The notes below the pieces were generated by a model that saw only the letters and a list, made by a program, of their open reading frames with translations, ran no database searches and was not told where the DNA came from. Source: Zooshikella harenae (GTDB taxonomy: Bacteria > Pseudomonadota > Gammaproteobacteria > Pseudomonadales > Zooshikellaceae). Taken from it: 48,348 nt of DNA. Position 1 is the stretch's first letter. The number at the start of each line of letters is the position of its first letter. A program made the position numbers and the translations under genes. Shown piece after piece: positions 18,304 to 28,378 of this stretch. The stretch covers positions 1-48,348 of the forward strand of contig NZ_JAGSOY010000038.1 in the NCBI RefSeq assembly GCF_018837975.1, read 5' to 3'.

Positions 18304-19284
18304 ATGGATTTCCTTGCAGAACTGGATTATTTAGCACTAGGTAGCCGCCTAAAGCGGCTGAGTGATCAGCTTATTAGCGAAGTAACGCAAACCTATAAAA
18401 CGTTAAATATCGACTTTAACCCTCGTCTATTTCCACTACTACAACTGCTTTATCGTCATGGCCCCAATAGTATCAGCGAGCTCAGTCAAGCATTAGGCGT
18501 TACCCATGCTGCGGTTAGTCAAATGGCTAACATGATGGTGAAATCAAAATTAGCTATCAAACAACCAGACTCAAACGATGAAAGACGACAATTACTTGAA
18601 TTGACGCCACAAGCCAACCAACTTTATCAATCACTTATACCACTGTGGCAAGCAATGCATTCAACACTGCAACAATTTGGTAGTCAGCAAGGCTTTTTAC
18701 TGTTACCTGCGATTTCTGCAATGGAACAGGCAATCAATCAAAACTCTTTGCAACAAGCCTGGCTTGCTAAACTCAATCATATCCAAGATAACGTATCCCA
18801 AACCAATTCCAGCCCTGCAGAAATAAAACTATCTGGTTGGCAGCCTGAATGGCGTGAGCCGTTTGCAGTGCTGAATTTACAATGGCTAGAACATTACTTC
18901 TCTGTCACCGCGCTGGACAAATACGCACTATTCCACCCAGAAGAGTATTACCTGAATGATGGTGGCTATATCCTGTTCGCTGCAGCAGATTACCAACCCA
19001 TTGGCACCGTAGCTTTAAAAAGAATAACTTCAGATATCTTTGAGCTTTCTAAACTCGCTGTTGAAGAAACACATCAACAGCTGGGTATTGGTCGCCGCCT
19101 CATGTTATACGCTATCAGCATGGCAACCATGGTCGGTGCCCAATGCCTGGTGCTCCAAAGCAATCGCCAGCTTAAAGCAGCACTTCACTTATATCGAGAG
19201 TTAGGCTTCAAAGAAACAGGTCCTATTGATGGCCTACCTGAATTTCCCAGAGCCGATATTTATATGAAAAAAACCTTACGCTAA
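18304..19284 (+). CDS. MarR-type regulator fused to a GNAT acetyltransferase
   Basis: A 326-residue two-domain protein. Residues about 1-150 form a MarR winged helix (ISELSQALGVTHAAVSQMANMMVKSKLAIKQPDSNDERRQLLELT). Residues about 175-325 form a GNAT domain with LSKLAVEETHQQLGIGRRLMLYAISMA, where the acetyl-CoA loop is QQLGIGRR. Such fusions occur widely, but the target of acetylation is usually unknown. The gene precedes azlC by 40 bases and may control it. AAAGGT lies about eight bases before ATG. Confidence 0.9.
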   Translation: MDFLAELDYLALGSRLKRLSDQLISEVTQTYKTLNIDFNPRLFPLLQLLYRHGPNSISELSQALGVTHAAVSQMANMMVKSKLAIKQPDSNDERRQLLELTPQANQLYQSLIPLWQAMHSTLQQFGSQQGFLLLPAISAMEQAINQNSLQQAWLAKLNHIQDNVSQTNSSPAEIKLSGWQPEWREPFAVLNLQWLEHYFSVTALDKYALFHPEEYYLNDGGYILFAAADYQPIGTVALKRITSDIFELSKLAVEETHQQLGIGRRLMLYAISMATMVGAQCLVLQSNRQLKAALHLYRELGFKETGPIDGLPEFPRADIYMKKTLR

Positions 19285-19324
19285 AAAATCAAAAAACAAT
19301 GTTGTTAATTGAGCTGTAAATCTT

Positions 19325-20107
19325 ATGAACACAACCAACTCATTCGTTACCAATCAAACAAATTATCACAAGCATGCTTTTATATCAGGCATGCACCAAA
19401 CCATCCCACTCGTAATTGGTGCACTTCCTTTTGGCATTATTTATGGAACACTTGCGTTGCAAAGTGGCCTGAGTGAATGGGCTACACTTGCTATGTCCCT
19501 CTTTGTGTTTGCAGGTTCCAGTCAGTTTATTGCCATAGGACTCCTGGCCAGTAGTGTTAGTCTGGAATTAATTATTCTCACTACAGCCATCGTCAATCTC
19601 CGGCACTTACTCTATGCAGCATCCCTGTTGCCTATGGTTAAGTCCTTAAACTTTCGCTGGCGGGCATTAATGGCTTTTGGTCTCACAGATGAAACGTTTG
19701 CGGTGGTATCAAGCCATACAGCCAAATTACAAAACATAGATCAGCTGCAATCAGTTGCTAATAGTGATGCCTTAACAAACCAATACCAACACTGGCTGTA
19801 CTTAGGCTCAATGTTTACCCTGTATTTTTGCTGGCAAATAGCTACATTCTTGGGTCTACACTTAGGCCAGACACTCCCAGCCATTGATCAATTAGGTTTA
19901 GAAATCGCTATGCCTATTACCTTTATAGGCTTGCTTATTCCCCAGTTACGATCAGCACCTATGCTCACTGCCGCTATTAGTGCCGCTGTGGTCGCTATTA
20001 TTGGCCAACAATGGCCTCATCAGTTAGGGCTGATTGCTGCCGCAGTGACAGGTGTAATGATGGGTATTAGTACCACTAAATTACTGGAGAGAAGTCAACG
20101 TGTTTGA
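19325..20107 (+). CDS. azlC: AzlC family amino-acid exporter subunit
   Basis: A 260-residue membrane protein with the AzlC start (MHQTIPLVIGALPFGIIYG, about 23-41) and FVFAGSSQFIAIGLL (about 60-74). LRHLLYAASLLPM follows. AzlC and AzlD together export branched-chain amino acids or analogues. The stop overlaps azlD by eight bases. It lies downstream of the MarR-GNAT gene on the same strand. No strong ribosome site precedes the ATG. Confidence 0.92.
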   Translation: MNTTNSFVTNQTNYHKHAFISGMHQTIPLVIGALPFGIIYGTLALQSGLSEWATLAMSLFVFAGSSQFIAIGLLASSVSLELIILTTAIVNLRHLLYAASLLPMVKSLNFRWRALMAFGLTDETFAVVSSHTAKLQNIDQLQSVANSDALTNQYQHWLYLGSMFTLYFCWQIATFLGLHLGQTLPAIDQLGLEIAMPITFIGLLIPQLRSAPMLTAAISAAVVAIIGQQWPHQLGLIAAAVTGVMMGISTTKLLERSQRV

Positions 20108-20429
20108 AGTACTATTAATTACTGGCATGTGTGCTGTTACATACCTCATTCGTAGTCTACTTTTTTTAGCGGCACAACAAGTTCGTCTATCAACAAATAC
20201 CCAGCAAGCACTGAGCTTTGTGCCTGTTGCCGTACTCAGTGCCATTATTGCGCCAGCGATTCTGTCATCAGAGCAGCAAACGCTTAACCTTTCTATTCAC
20301 AACCCTGCGTTAATAGCGGCAGTCGCAGCCATCATTGTTGCCTGGTGGAAAAACTCTCTGCTATTTACCCTGGTCGCAGGAATCAGTGTTTTTATGTTGA
20401 GTCGCTGGGGGTTAACAAGTTTTATCTAA
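20100..20429 (+). CDS. azlD: AzlD family small partner of the exporter
   Basis: A 109-residue, four-helix membrane protein with the AzlD pattern: YLIRSLLFLA near the N-terminus, SFVPVAVLSAIIAPAIL in the middle and AAVAAIIVAWWKNSLLFTLVAG. It starts at GTG inside the end of azlC with GGAG six to eight bases upstream, an arrangement typical of AzlC/AzlD pairs. Confidence 0.92.
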   Translation: MFEVLLITGMCAVTYLIRSLLFLAAQQVRLSTNTQQALSFVPVAVLSAIIAPAILSSEQQTLNLSIHNPALIAAVAAIIVAWWKNSLLFTLVAGISVFMLSRWGLTSFI

Positions 20430-20538
20430 ATAGATTCATGGTACTTAATAAACTCATAGCACCTAGCCTGTCATTTAAGTGTCATCAACTATAGGCAAGA
20501 TCATTTTAACCAGCATGGAGCATAAGGTTATATAAAGG

Positions 20539-22272
20539 ATGATTGTTAACAAGGTCTGTAAATATACAATAAGTTTGGTATGTGTTTGGCTACTTACCTG
20601 TACACTGTCGTATGCTTCAGAGTGGCTGATATACAATGTACAAGGGTATACATTAACAGCCCAAAACCAGTTAAAGACATTTTCAGCACTGCATATCAGC
20701 GATGACAAAGTCAAAGCTATTTACCAAACATCCAACCAATGGCTACAGCTACCTTCCACAATTACCAAAGTAAATGGCCAAGGCTATGTCATTCTGCCAG
20801 GCCTAACTGATGCTCACGGTCATGTGCTGGGCCTTGGCTACAAACAGCAAAACATTGATTTAACGGCCAGCCGCTCCAAGCATGCCGCCCTGCAAAAAAT
20901 CAAACAGTTTGCTATTGATCATCCTAAACAGCAGTGGTTGATCGGCCGCGGCTGGAATCAAATGCACTGGCAACCTCAAACCTATCCACAAGCACATGAC
21001 TTAGACTTAGTCATTAGCGACCGTCCCATCTGGTTACGTCGAGTAGATGGTCATGCGGCTTGGGCCAACAGCAAAGCTATGAAAATTGCAGGTATTAATG
21101 CCAATACGCCAGATCCTGAAGGCGGCCAGATTCTCCGTAATGAAAAAGGCAAACCAACGGGTATTTTTATCGATCGAGCCATGGACCTGGTTCGAACACA
21201 TATTCCAGAAACACAAGCTAACGAAAAACAACAATTGCTGAAAAAAACACTACTGCAGCTAGCCAAACTGGGTATAACCAGTGTGCATGATGCTGGGGTG
21301 TCAGGTGAAACGCTTGCGCTGTACCAACAACTTGCCCAGCAACATCAGCTACCCATTCGAGTCTATGCCATGCTTTCAGCGAGTGCTGATGATTATCAAC
21401 AATGGCTGCCGAAAGGTCCTATCTTCTCTACTGACAATATGTTCACCTGGCGCAGTATCAAACTGATGTTTGATGGAGCATTGGGTAGCCGAGGAGCAGC
21501 CCTTTATAACGATTATGCTGATGCACCTGGACAGCAAGGTTTACTACAATATTCTCTAGACCAGGCAATAAAAAAAGTACAGTCTGCTTTTCAACAAGGC
21601 CTGCAAATAAATACCCATGCGATTGGTGATCGTGGCAATGGCACTGCGCTCAAACTTTATCAACGTTTAGCTAAAACCAATATAAAACAGTTGAAGCACA
21701 AGCAGCCAGGACGCCACCGCATCGAACACGCGCAAATTGTTGATCCTAACGATATGGATTTATTCAATAAACTTCACTTAATCGCATCTGTTCAGCCCAC
21801 TCATGCTACCAGTGATCGTGATATGGCTGAACAGCGTTTAGGTCCAAAACGCCTTGATGGTGCATATGCCTGGCAGCGCTTAAAACAACATGGGATTGTG
21901 CTTACAGGTGGCTCTGATTTTCCTGTTGAGCCTGCTAATCCTTTTTATGGTTTGCATGCCGCCATTACACGTCAAGAGCGAGCACTAAAACCTCGCGCAA
22001 GCTGGCTACCCAGCCAACGACTTAGCCGTGAAGAAGCATTGGCACTCTTCACCCAAAATGCAGCTTATGCCGCGTTTCAGGAAAAAATTCTGGGTACCCT
22101 TGAACCAGGAAAATACGCTGACTTTATTATCATCGATCGGGATTTATTTAGTATCCCAGATAATAGTATTTGGCAAACTCAAGTTATGGCAACTTTTGTT
22201 GCAGGAAAACGTGTTTGGCCAAAACAAGATCCATTTCAACTGAAAGCAAGTACATCAAAACAAAGTAACTGA
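20539..22272 (+). CDS. Exported amidohydrolase (YtcJ-like)
   Basis: A 577-residue metal-dependent hydrolase with an N-terminal signal peptide (cleavage near YAS-EWL, about residue 28). The active-site set is complete by eye: LTDAHGHV (about 90-97), the central INTHAIGDRGN, HRIEHAQIV and GGSDFPVEPANPF. The family acts on cyclic amides and N-acyl substrates; the true substrate is unknown. A periplasmic location is unusual enough to note but is also seen in other marine bacteria. The gene follows azlD by about 110 bases on the same strand. Confidence 0.88.
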   Translation: MIVNKVCKYTISLVCVWLLTCTLSYASEWLIYNVQGYTLTAQNQLKTFSALHISDDKVKAIYQTSNQWLQLPSTITKVNGQGYVILPGLTDAHGHVLGLGYKQQNIDLTASRSKHAALQKIKQFAIDHPKQQWLIGRGWNQMHWQPQTYPQAHDLDLVISDRPIWLRRVDGHAAWANSKAMKIAGINANTPDPEGGQILRNEKGKPTGIFIDRAMDLVRTHIPETQANEKQQLLKKTLLQLAKLGITSVHDAGVSGETLALYQQLAQQHQLPIRVYAMLSASADDYQQWLPKGPIFSTDNMFTWRSIKLMFDGALGSRGAALYNDYADAPGQQGLLQYSLDQAIKKVQSAFQQGLQINTHAIGDRGNGTALKLYQRLAKTNIKQLKHKQPGRHRIEHAQIVDPNDMDLFNKLHLIASVQPTHATSDRDMAEQRLGPKRLDGAYAWQRLKQHGIVLTGGSDFPVEPANPFYGLHAAITRQERALKPRASWLPSQRLSREEALALFTQNAAYAAFQEKILGTLEPGKYADFIIIDRDLFSIPDNSIWQTQVMATFVAGKRVWPKQDPFQLKASTSKQSN

Positions 22273-22378
22273 CTTTAGAGGTGCCATTTACTAAAGATTA
22301 AAGAGTCTATTTGAGCCAAAATACCCAACACATTTATTATTGACAGATATTATTTGGCCTTTTCTCTTCAAATTTTGA

Positions 22379-25300
22379 TTAAGCAATTTTATTAATAGGT
22401 TGATGAGTCCTTAAGTATTTTTCTAAGTCATCAGGGTCGAGAGGATTACAGTACAAATAACCTTGCGCTTCATCACATGACAAGTGTTGTAAATATTGTT
22501 GCTGCTCAATAGTTTCAACACCCTCAGCGACTGTTCTTAAACCCATTGTTTTTGCCAGGGTAATAATTGAACGAACAATGACCACATCATCTTCCCCCTC
22601 AGTGCTTGATGAAGAAATTTGATGCACAAATTGCTTGTCAATTTTGACACAAGAAATAGGTAGCCGATTTAAATAACTAAGAGAAGAATAACCTGTACCA
22701 AAGTCATCAATAGAAATACCTAATCCAAGCTCTTTAATATCATTAAGCAGCATAACGGAGCTTTCTACATTAGACATAACCGCTGTTTCAGTCAGCTCCA
22801 GCTCTATATCAGAGCCTTGCAATTGATGCTTTTGTAACAAATCACGAATATTGGTGTGTAATTGATGATTCTGCAATTCATAAGCAGATACATTGATCGC
22901 CACACGGAGCGAATATCCCTGACGTTTCCAACAAGTTGCTTGTACAAAAGCCTGCTCAACCACCCACCGACCTAATCGATGGATCAAACCTGACTGTTCT
23001 GCAATAGGAATAAACTCTGAAGGAGGAATCATTTGATATTCGGGATGATGCCAACGTGCTAAGACTTCAACCGCAGTAACTTCACCATTGATCAAGCTTA
23101 AACGTGGTTGATAAAGCAAATACATTTGTGAAGAACCAATCGCATGCTGCAAATCTTTCTCTAACCTAGCACGACGCTGCATAACCTCTGCTTGTTCTTC
23201 TTGAAAGAGTGATACCTCAAGGCCTTTATGTTTGGCTTGATACATCGCCACATCAGCATTTTTAAAGAGCTCAGAAAGCGTATCACCATCTTCCGGAAAA
23301 CAAGCAATACCTATACTGGCTTCCAATTGAACTTGATTCCCCAGGATATAACATGGCTCATGAAACGTATCATGAATACGATTGGCTAAATCGAAGGCTA
23401 GTACTGAGTTACACTCAGGAAGAATCACGGTAAACTCATCACCCCCTTGCCGACACAAGGTATCCATCTCCCGCAAACAACTTTTAACGCGCCGTCCTAA
23501 TTCGATTAAAACACCATCACCCACATCGTGGCCCAGTGTATCGTTAATATGCTTAAATTTATCTAAGTCAATCAGCATAACCCCCATACTGTGATTGTGG
23601 CGTTTGGCAATTGAGAGACTTTGCTGTGCGCGTTCAAGAAGCAATCGACGGTTGGGTAAGTTAGTCAATGAATCATAAAAGGCCATGTTTTCAATTTGTT
23701 CCATACGCAAGACACGATCAGTGATATCTTTGTGGATACCAATAACACGGGCAGGTTGCTGATTAGTATCATAGGCAACCACTTTGGCACGAGACAACAT
23801 GTGTATGACTTCCCCATTTTTATGGATCATACGAAACTGTGCTTCATGCTCCCCTTCTTCTATCACCTTATGCAGCAAGAAATCCCGGGCATGTTCCTGA
23901 TCATCTGGGTGAACATACTTAACCCAGGCATCCAACGAATGGCCAAATTCATCCGGGCTGTATCCCATCATCGTGATATAGCGTGGACTGTAAAAGACTT
24001 TCTTTTGTTGCAGATCGATATCCCAAATGCCTTCATCCGCCACTTCAAAGGCATAGCGAAGCTGTTCTTCACTGGCTTTAAGTCGCTCTTCAGCCTCTTT
24101 CCGTGGGTTAATATTGGAAACTGTCCCCAGTAATCGTGCTGGAAACCCTTGTCGATTAATAAGCGCTTTTCCTCTCTCCAACACCCAAAGGTAGAATCCT
24201 TCTTTATGACGCTTACGATGCTCACTGATATAAAACCCTTTATCACCACTGGTATGACTTTGTAACTCCCTTAACGTTTTTTCTCGATCATCTGGGTGAA
24301 TTAATGACAGCCACTCTTGTCCCTTGTTATCCATATCGCCTTCCTGATAACCAAACATGGCATACCAGCGAGGCGAATAGAAAAAATCATTATTGACGAC
24401 ATCCCAATCCCAAATACCATCCTGACTACCCTCTAACGCGAGTTGCCAGCGCTCTTCCGACTCTTTAAGACGGTCTACGGCCCATTTCTGTTCGGTAATA
24501 TCAACACCAAACCCCGTAACCCCAGTAATGTAGCCATCGGATGTCAGCGTTGGATAATAGCGCATGTCATAAACGATACGTTCTCCTTCAATCGATAAGT
24601 ATTCTTGTTGTTTTTGCGAGGTTTCGCCGCGCACAATTTGGTTAAAAAAACGTAATCCTTCTTCTTTATTGATTATTTTTTCTGCTAGGGCCAAATACTC
24701 CATCCCTACCCCAATTTCATTACCCGTGACACGTTGCATCAACTCACGATGGGTTTCATTAAAGAGGGTATAGTGAAAGTCCAAGTCCAATGAAAATACT
24801 TGAATAACAGGGCTATTTAACATTGCTTGCACTTGGCTGCTGGCGGCATTGATACCTTCAGCAGATGTTACGGGGGCATGCATTCTTTCCAAGGTTTCTC
24901 GCAGTCGGTCCATCTCCTCTTGCATTTCTTGTTGACCAGAGAATAGGGAAAAAAGCTGTTTTTCGGCCAGACCATGAACAGGGCGTTGTTCCCATTTGGT
25001 ATAAACCAATAGCATTAACGTCGCGATCAAAACAGCGGTGCCCACACCAAGGATACCAATATGGGTAATATCTTGAGCATATAGATAATTTGTAAATGCC
25101 GTCAGCTCCCGGAGCATGAGATCAAGTAGTAAAACCACCATGAGTGTAATGACTACTCGAATCACCAATGGCAACCACTGTTCAAGCCTTTGTATACACT
25201 CCCAGGTTACTGCCGTAAGAATAAACGTCACAATAGTTACCAGCGCACTCAATAATCCTGGCCCTAGTAACGGCACCATAAACATAGGATCAACTACAAT

Positions 25301-25639
25301 TTTTTCTGCAGAAAGTGAAATAAGCAGTAGGTTAATGCTGGGTACTAGCGCACTGACAACACAGATGCCAATACCTACACGAGCAGCAAAGTCCCCCTCA
25401 TAAATATATAGCAGCAGAATTTGCAACATCATGCTGCTATAAATAGCAACATCTACTAATAACAATGACTGAGGATCTTTTGATAAGCGTAAATCAGCAT
25501 AGCCAAATCGCCATAACAGCACGCTCAAAATAACTAACATGCTGTAGGTAATGGCTAAGCTCAAATGATGCCGTAATCGAAAACAGAACAGCACCAACAA
25601 CTGCATTATGATCGTGATAACAATAAAATTAGCTATCAC
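22379..25639 (-). CDS. Membrane PAS-GGDEF-EAL protein (c-di-GMP turnover)
   Basis: A 1086-residue inner-membrane sensor. About six helices fill residues 1-215, then a short coiled linker and three PAS domains (about 270-385, 390-515 and 520-645). The GGDEF domain has RQGGDEF near 731 and an inhibitory-site RxxD (REMD) just before it. In the EAL domain, EVL replaces EAL near 856, but NVSAYEL, ELTETAV, IDDFGTGYSS, KIDKQF and AEGVET remain. Both activities look possible. Such proteins make or destroy cyclic di-GMP in response to signals read by PAS or the membrane part. The gene is single, with no partner nearby. Confidence 0.95.
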   Translation of the reverse strand: MIANFIVITIIMQLLVLFCFRLRHHLSLAITYSMLVILSVLLWRFGYADLRLSKDPQSLLLVDVAIYSSMMLQILLLYIYEGDFAARVGIGICVVSALVPSINLLLISLSAEKIVVDPMFMVPLLGPGLLSALVTIVTFILTAVTWECIQRLEQWLPLVIRVVITLMVVLLLDLMLRELTAFTNYLYAQDITHIGILGVGTAVLIATLMLLVYTKWEQRPVHGLAEKQLFSLFSGQQEMQEEMDRLRETLERMHAPVTSAEGINAASSQVQAMLNSPVIQVFSLDLDFHYTLFNETHRELMQRVTGNEIGVGMEYLALAEKIINKEEGLRFFNQIVRGETSQKQQEYLSIEGERIVYDMRYYPTLTSDGYITGVTGFGVDITEQKWAVDRLKESEERWQLALEGSQDGIWDWDVVNNDFFYSPRWYAMFGYQEGDMDNKGQEWLSLIHPDDREKTLRELQSHTSGDKGFYISEHRKRHKEGFYLWVLERGKALINRQGFPARLLGTVSNINPRKEAEERLKASEEQLRYAFEVADEGIWDIDLQQKKVFYSPRYITMMGYSPDEFGHSLDAWVKYVHPDDQEHARDFLLHKVIEEGEHEAQFRMIHKNGEVIHMLSRAKVVAYDTNQQPARVIGIHKDITDRVLRMEQIENMAFYDSLTNLPNRRLLLERAQQSLSIAKRHNHSMGVMLIDLDKFKHINDTLGHDVGDGVLIELGRRVKSCLREMDTLCRQGGDEFTVILPECNSVLAFDLANRIHDTFHEPCYILGNQVQLEASIGIACFPEDGDTLSELFKNADVAMYQAKHKGLEVSLFQEEQAEVMQRRARLEKDLQHAIGSSQMYLLYQPRLSLINGEVTAVEVLARWHHPEYQMIPPSEFIPIAEQSGLIHRLGRWVVEQAFVQATCWKRQGYSLRVAINVSAYELQNHQLHTNIRDLLQKHQLQGSDIELELTETAVMSNVESSVMLLNDIKELGLGISIDDFGTGYSSLSYLNRLPISCVKIDKQFVHQISSSSTEGEDDVVIVRSIITLAKTMGLRTVAEGVETIEQQQYLQHLSCDEAQGYLYCNPLDPDDLEKYLRTHQPINKIA

Positions 25640-26199
25640 TCCACCCCCTTGAAGGTTGCTTAACGTCTGACATGGGCTAAATTACAAAGCCTACACCCAC
25701 CCAGCTTATAAATACTTCAAGCCGACATAACTGCCACACACGACTCAACCTTCCATGGCTGACCAAGCCTTAATCTAAATGTAGTTCAGCACTGCTATCG
25801 GGCAATAGTTAAGTAAAAAAAAAGCGTCAACCTTTAACACAAATTCAGAAATTATTGACAAAGTAACAAAGAAACTGTCAATTATTTGTTTTGTAGTTTG
25901 TCTTCAATACTATTCTATAACTCACATACCAAACGATTTATTTAGTTGCAAAAAAATCTATTTACAGGAAAAGTACTCACTTTATGAAATATCCCCATAA
26001 TGAATACTTTAGGGCATCGCTAAAAATAGTGATTTTTAGAAATGCCCTTTAATGAATAGGTACTCAGCAAAACCTATAATAAAGCCATTCCTAAATGGGC
26101 ATAGATGAAGCTGAAAACACGTACCACTTCTGTGTCAATATCCATAACGAAGGATTTCTAAAGAGAATACAGAAGCTGGATACCATGGAGTAAGTAGTT
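25640..26199. other. Divergent promoter region with a repeat copy
   Basis: This spacer divides the GGDEF-EAL gene and mnmC. Besides the palindrome at 26011-26048 it shows no gene. GGAG about eight bases before 26200 is the ribosome site for mnmC. Confidence 0.45.
26011..26048. repeat. Palindrome of the GGGCAYCKCTAAAAAT family, copy 2
   Basis: AGGGCATCGCTAAAAATA faces TTTTTAGAAATGCCCT with a two-base mismatch (CG against AA). It shares order and spacing with copies at 7972-7999 and 32034-32080. It lies about 150 bases before mnmC. Confidence 0.55.
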
Positions 26200-28287
26200 T
26201 TGACCACTGAGCATCCAGAACAAAAAACTCTTCCCGCCACGATTCACTGGGATGAGGACGGACAACCCATATCCACTCAATTTGATGACGTCTATTTTTC
26301 ACGTCAATCAGGTTTAGCTGAAACCCGCTATGTTTTTTTACAGCATAATCAATTGCTCCCACGCTGGCAGCAACTGAGTGATCATCAACATTTTATTATT
26401 GCAGAAACAGGTTTCGGCACGGGCCTTAATTTTTTATGTGCCTGGCAACAGTGGCTTGAGGTTTGTAAGCCCACTCAATCATTATCATTTATTTCTGTTG
26501 AAAAATACCCGCTGACTAAAACTGATTTAGAAAAAGCACTCAAATTATGGCCTGAACTGCAACCACTTTGTGAAGCGTTACTTCGTCAATATCCACCTTT
26601 TTTTACTGAAGGTATACACCGGTTTAATTTTGCACATGGCAGTGTCCAACTGACATTATTAATTGGCGATGCACTTGAGCAACTGCCCCATTTAGCTTTA
26701 CAACAGGGGCAAGCAGGCCTTAATAATTGGTCTGTTGATGCCTGGTTTCTTGATGGTTTTGCGCCCGCCAAAAACCCTAAAATGTGGCAACCTGAATTAT
26801 TTACAACAATAGCAAGCTTAAGTAAAACAGGCACCACATTAAGTACATTTACTGCCGCAGGTATTGTCAAACGGGGATTACAAGCTGCTGGTTTTAATGT
26901 CGAAAAAACGAAAGGGTTTGGTCATAAGCGAGATATGTTAATTGGCCATTTCACCAATACCCCATCGACCATGCCCACCATTCCTTGGTGGCAACCTCCC
27001 CCCGCTATGTTTAACCACTCATTAAATAAAGTATCAACCAAAACGACAAGTATCGAGCCAAAAAAAGAGGCCATTATTATTGGTGCAGGGCTGGCTGGGG
27101 CCAGTGTTGCATATTCCCTCGCACAACGAGGCTGGCAAGTTAAGGTGCTAGACCAACACGCAGGTCCAGCTCAAGCCGCATCCGGTAATCGCCAGGGCAT
27201 GCTTTATACCAAACTCTCCGCTCACCAGACACCACTATCACAACTGATCTTAGCAGGTTATCAATACACCACCCGTCTTCTACCCCAACTACTCCCCTCT
27301 GAAGTCCATCAAGGAAAAAGTTGGGATAACTGCGGATTAATTCAATTAGCATTCAATGAGCAAGAAGCCAAACGTCAGGAAGCTTTAGTAGAGAGTGGGC
27401 TATTTCCAGCACAACTATTTGAGTTCCAAACTGCAGAGCAATTAACCGCAAAAGCAGGTAGTCATATCCAATACCCAGGATTATGGTGGCCGACCAGCGG
27501 TTGGGTATGGCCACAGGCACTGTGCGAAGCCATGCTGGCCCATCTAAATATCACAACCTATTATCATCAACAGGTAACTTCATTAGTACTCCAGACAGGA
27601 GATACTGAACAAGGCTGGCATGTGACCACGGCAGATCAACACTGGCAGTCACCTCACGTTATCATTGCTGCAGGCCATACCTGCCAAACATTGTTGCCTG
27701 ACGTTGAGCTGCCTATGAAAGCCATTAGAGGTCAAGTCAGTCAGTTACCTTTCCAAGGCCTAAGCCCCAAAACAGTCATTTGTGGTGATGGTTATATTTC
27801 ACCCATGGTAGATAATGTACTCCATGTAGGGGCAACCTTTACTCATGACAATGCCGATAGTACATGTACTGTGCAGGATCGACATGAAAACCTTCAACGA
27901 CTCAGTCAGCTCATACCTGAACTTTATGAGCGTGCAGAAAATACACTAGACCCTGACGCTATAAATAATGACAAGGTCGGCTTTCGCTGCAGCAGCTCTG
28001 ATTACTTACCTATTGTCGGGCCAGTTCCTGATCAACCCTACTTTATCGAGCACTATGCTCTACTACGGCAGAACGGCAATACAACGTTTACCACCCCTCC
28101 GCCTTATCAGCCAGGGTTATGGATTACCGCAGCTCATGGCTCCAGAGGACTCATTACAGCACCACTGGCTGGTGAAATTATCGCAAGTTACCTAGCGGGA
28201 GAACCTATACCGTTATCAACTGAAGTATTACAAGCCATTCATCCAAGCCGCTTTTTAATAAGAGGATTAAAACGCCGACAAATTTAA
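26200..28287 (+). CDS. mnmC: Bifunctional tRNA 5-methylaminomethyl-2-thiouridine enzyme MnmC
   Basis: A 695-residue fusion acting on U34 of several tRNAs. The N-terminal methyltransferase (MnmD, about 1-245) has ETGFGTGLNFLCAW (about 64-77) and DAWFLDGFAPAKNPKMW. The C-terminal FAD oxidoreductase has IIGAGLAGASVAYSLAQRG (about 291-309) and a late GFRCSSSDYLPIVGPVPD. The start is TTG, supported by GGAG about eight bases upstream; no ATG suits better, because the nearby one is closed by TAA. Length is normal. Confidence 0.95.
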   Translation: MTTEHPEQKTLPATIHWDEDGQPISTQFDDVYFSRQSGLAETRYVFLQHNQLLPRWQQLSDHQHFIIAETGFGTGLNFLCAWQQWLEVCKPTQSLSFISVEKYPLTKTDLEKALKLWPELQPLCEALLRQYPPFFTEGIHRFNFAHGSVQLTLLIGDALEQLPHLALQQGQAGLNNWSVDAWFLDGFAPAKNPKMWQPELFTTIASLSKTGTTLSTFTAAGIVKRGLQAAGFNVEKTKGFGHKRDMLIGHFTNTPSTMPTIPWWQPPPAMFNHSLNKVSTKTTSIEPKKEAIIIGAGLAGASVAYSLAQRGWQVKVLDQHAGPAQAASGNRQGMLYTKLSAHQTPLSQLILAGYQYTTRLLPQLLPSEVHQGKSWDNCGLIQLAFNEQEAKRQEALVESGLFPAQLFEFQTAEQLTAKAGSHIQYPGLWWPTSGWVWPQALCEAMLAHLNITTYYHQQVTSLVLQTGDTEQGWHVTTADQHWQSPHVIIAAGHTCQTLLPDVELPMKAIRGQVSQLPFQGLSPKTVICGDGYISPMVDNVLHVGATFTHDNADSTCTVQDRHENLQRLSQLIPELYERAENTLDPDAINNDKVGFRCSSSDYLPIVGPVPDQPYFIEHYALLRQNGNTTFTTPPPYQPGLWITAAHGSRGLITAPLAGEIIASYLAGEPIPLSTEVLQAIHPSRFLIRGLKRRQI

Positions 28288-28332
28288 TAATCTAAAAGCC
28301 GCTTGATGAATAACCTCAACGAAAGGTATAAA

Positions 28333-28357
28333 AGTATCTCCAGGTGACGGAGATACT
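28333..28357. repeat. Short perfect hairpin between mnmC and the PuuB-like gene
   Basis: AGTATCTCC (28333-28341) pairs with GGAGATACT (28349-28357) across a 7-base loop. No T-run follows. The ribosome site AAGGAT of the next gene comes just after, so it could adjust translation or processing. Confidence 0.45.
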
Positions 28358-28378
28358 GATAATAAGGATAATGCGCCC

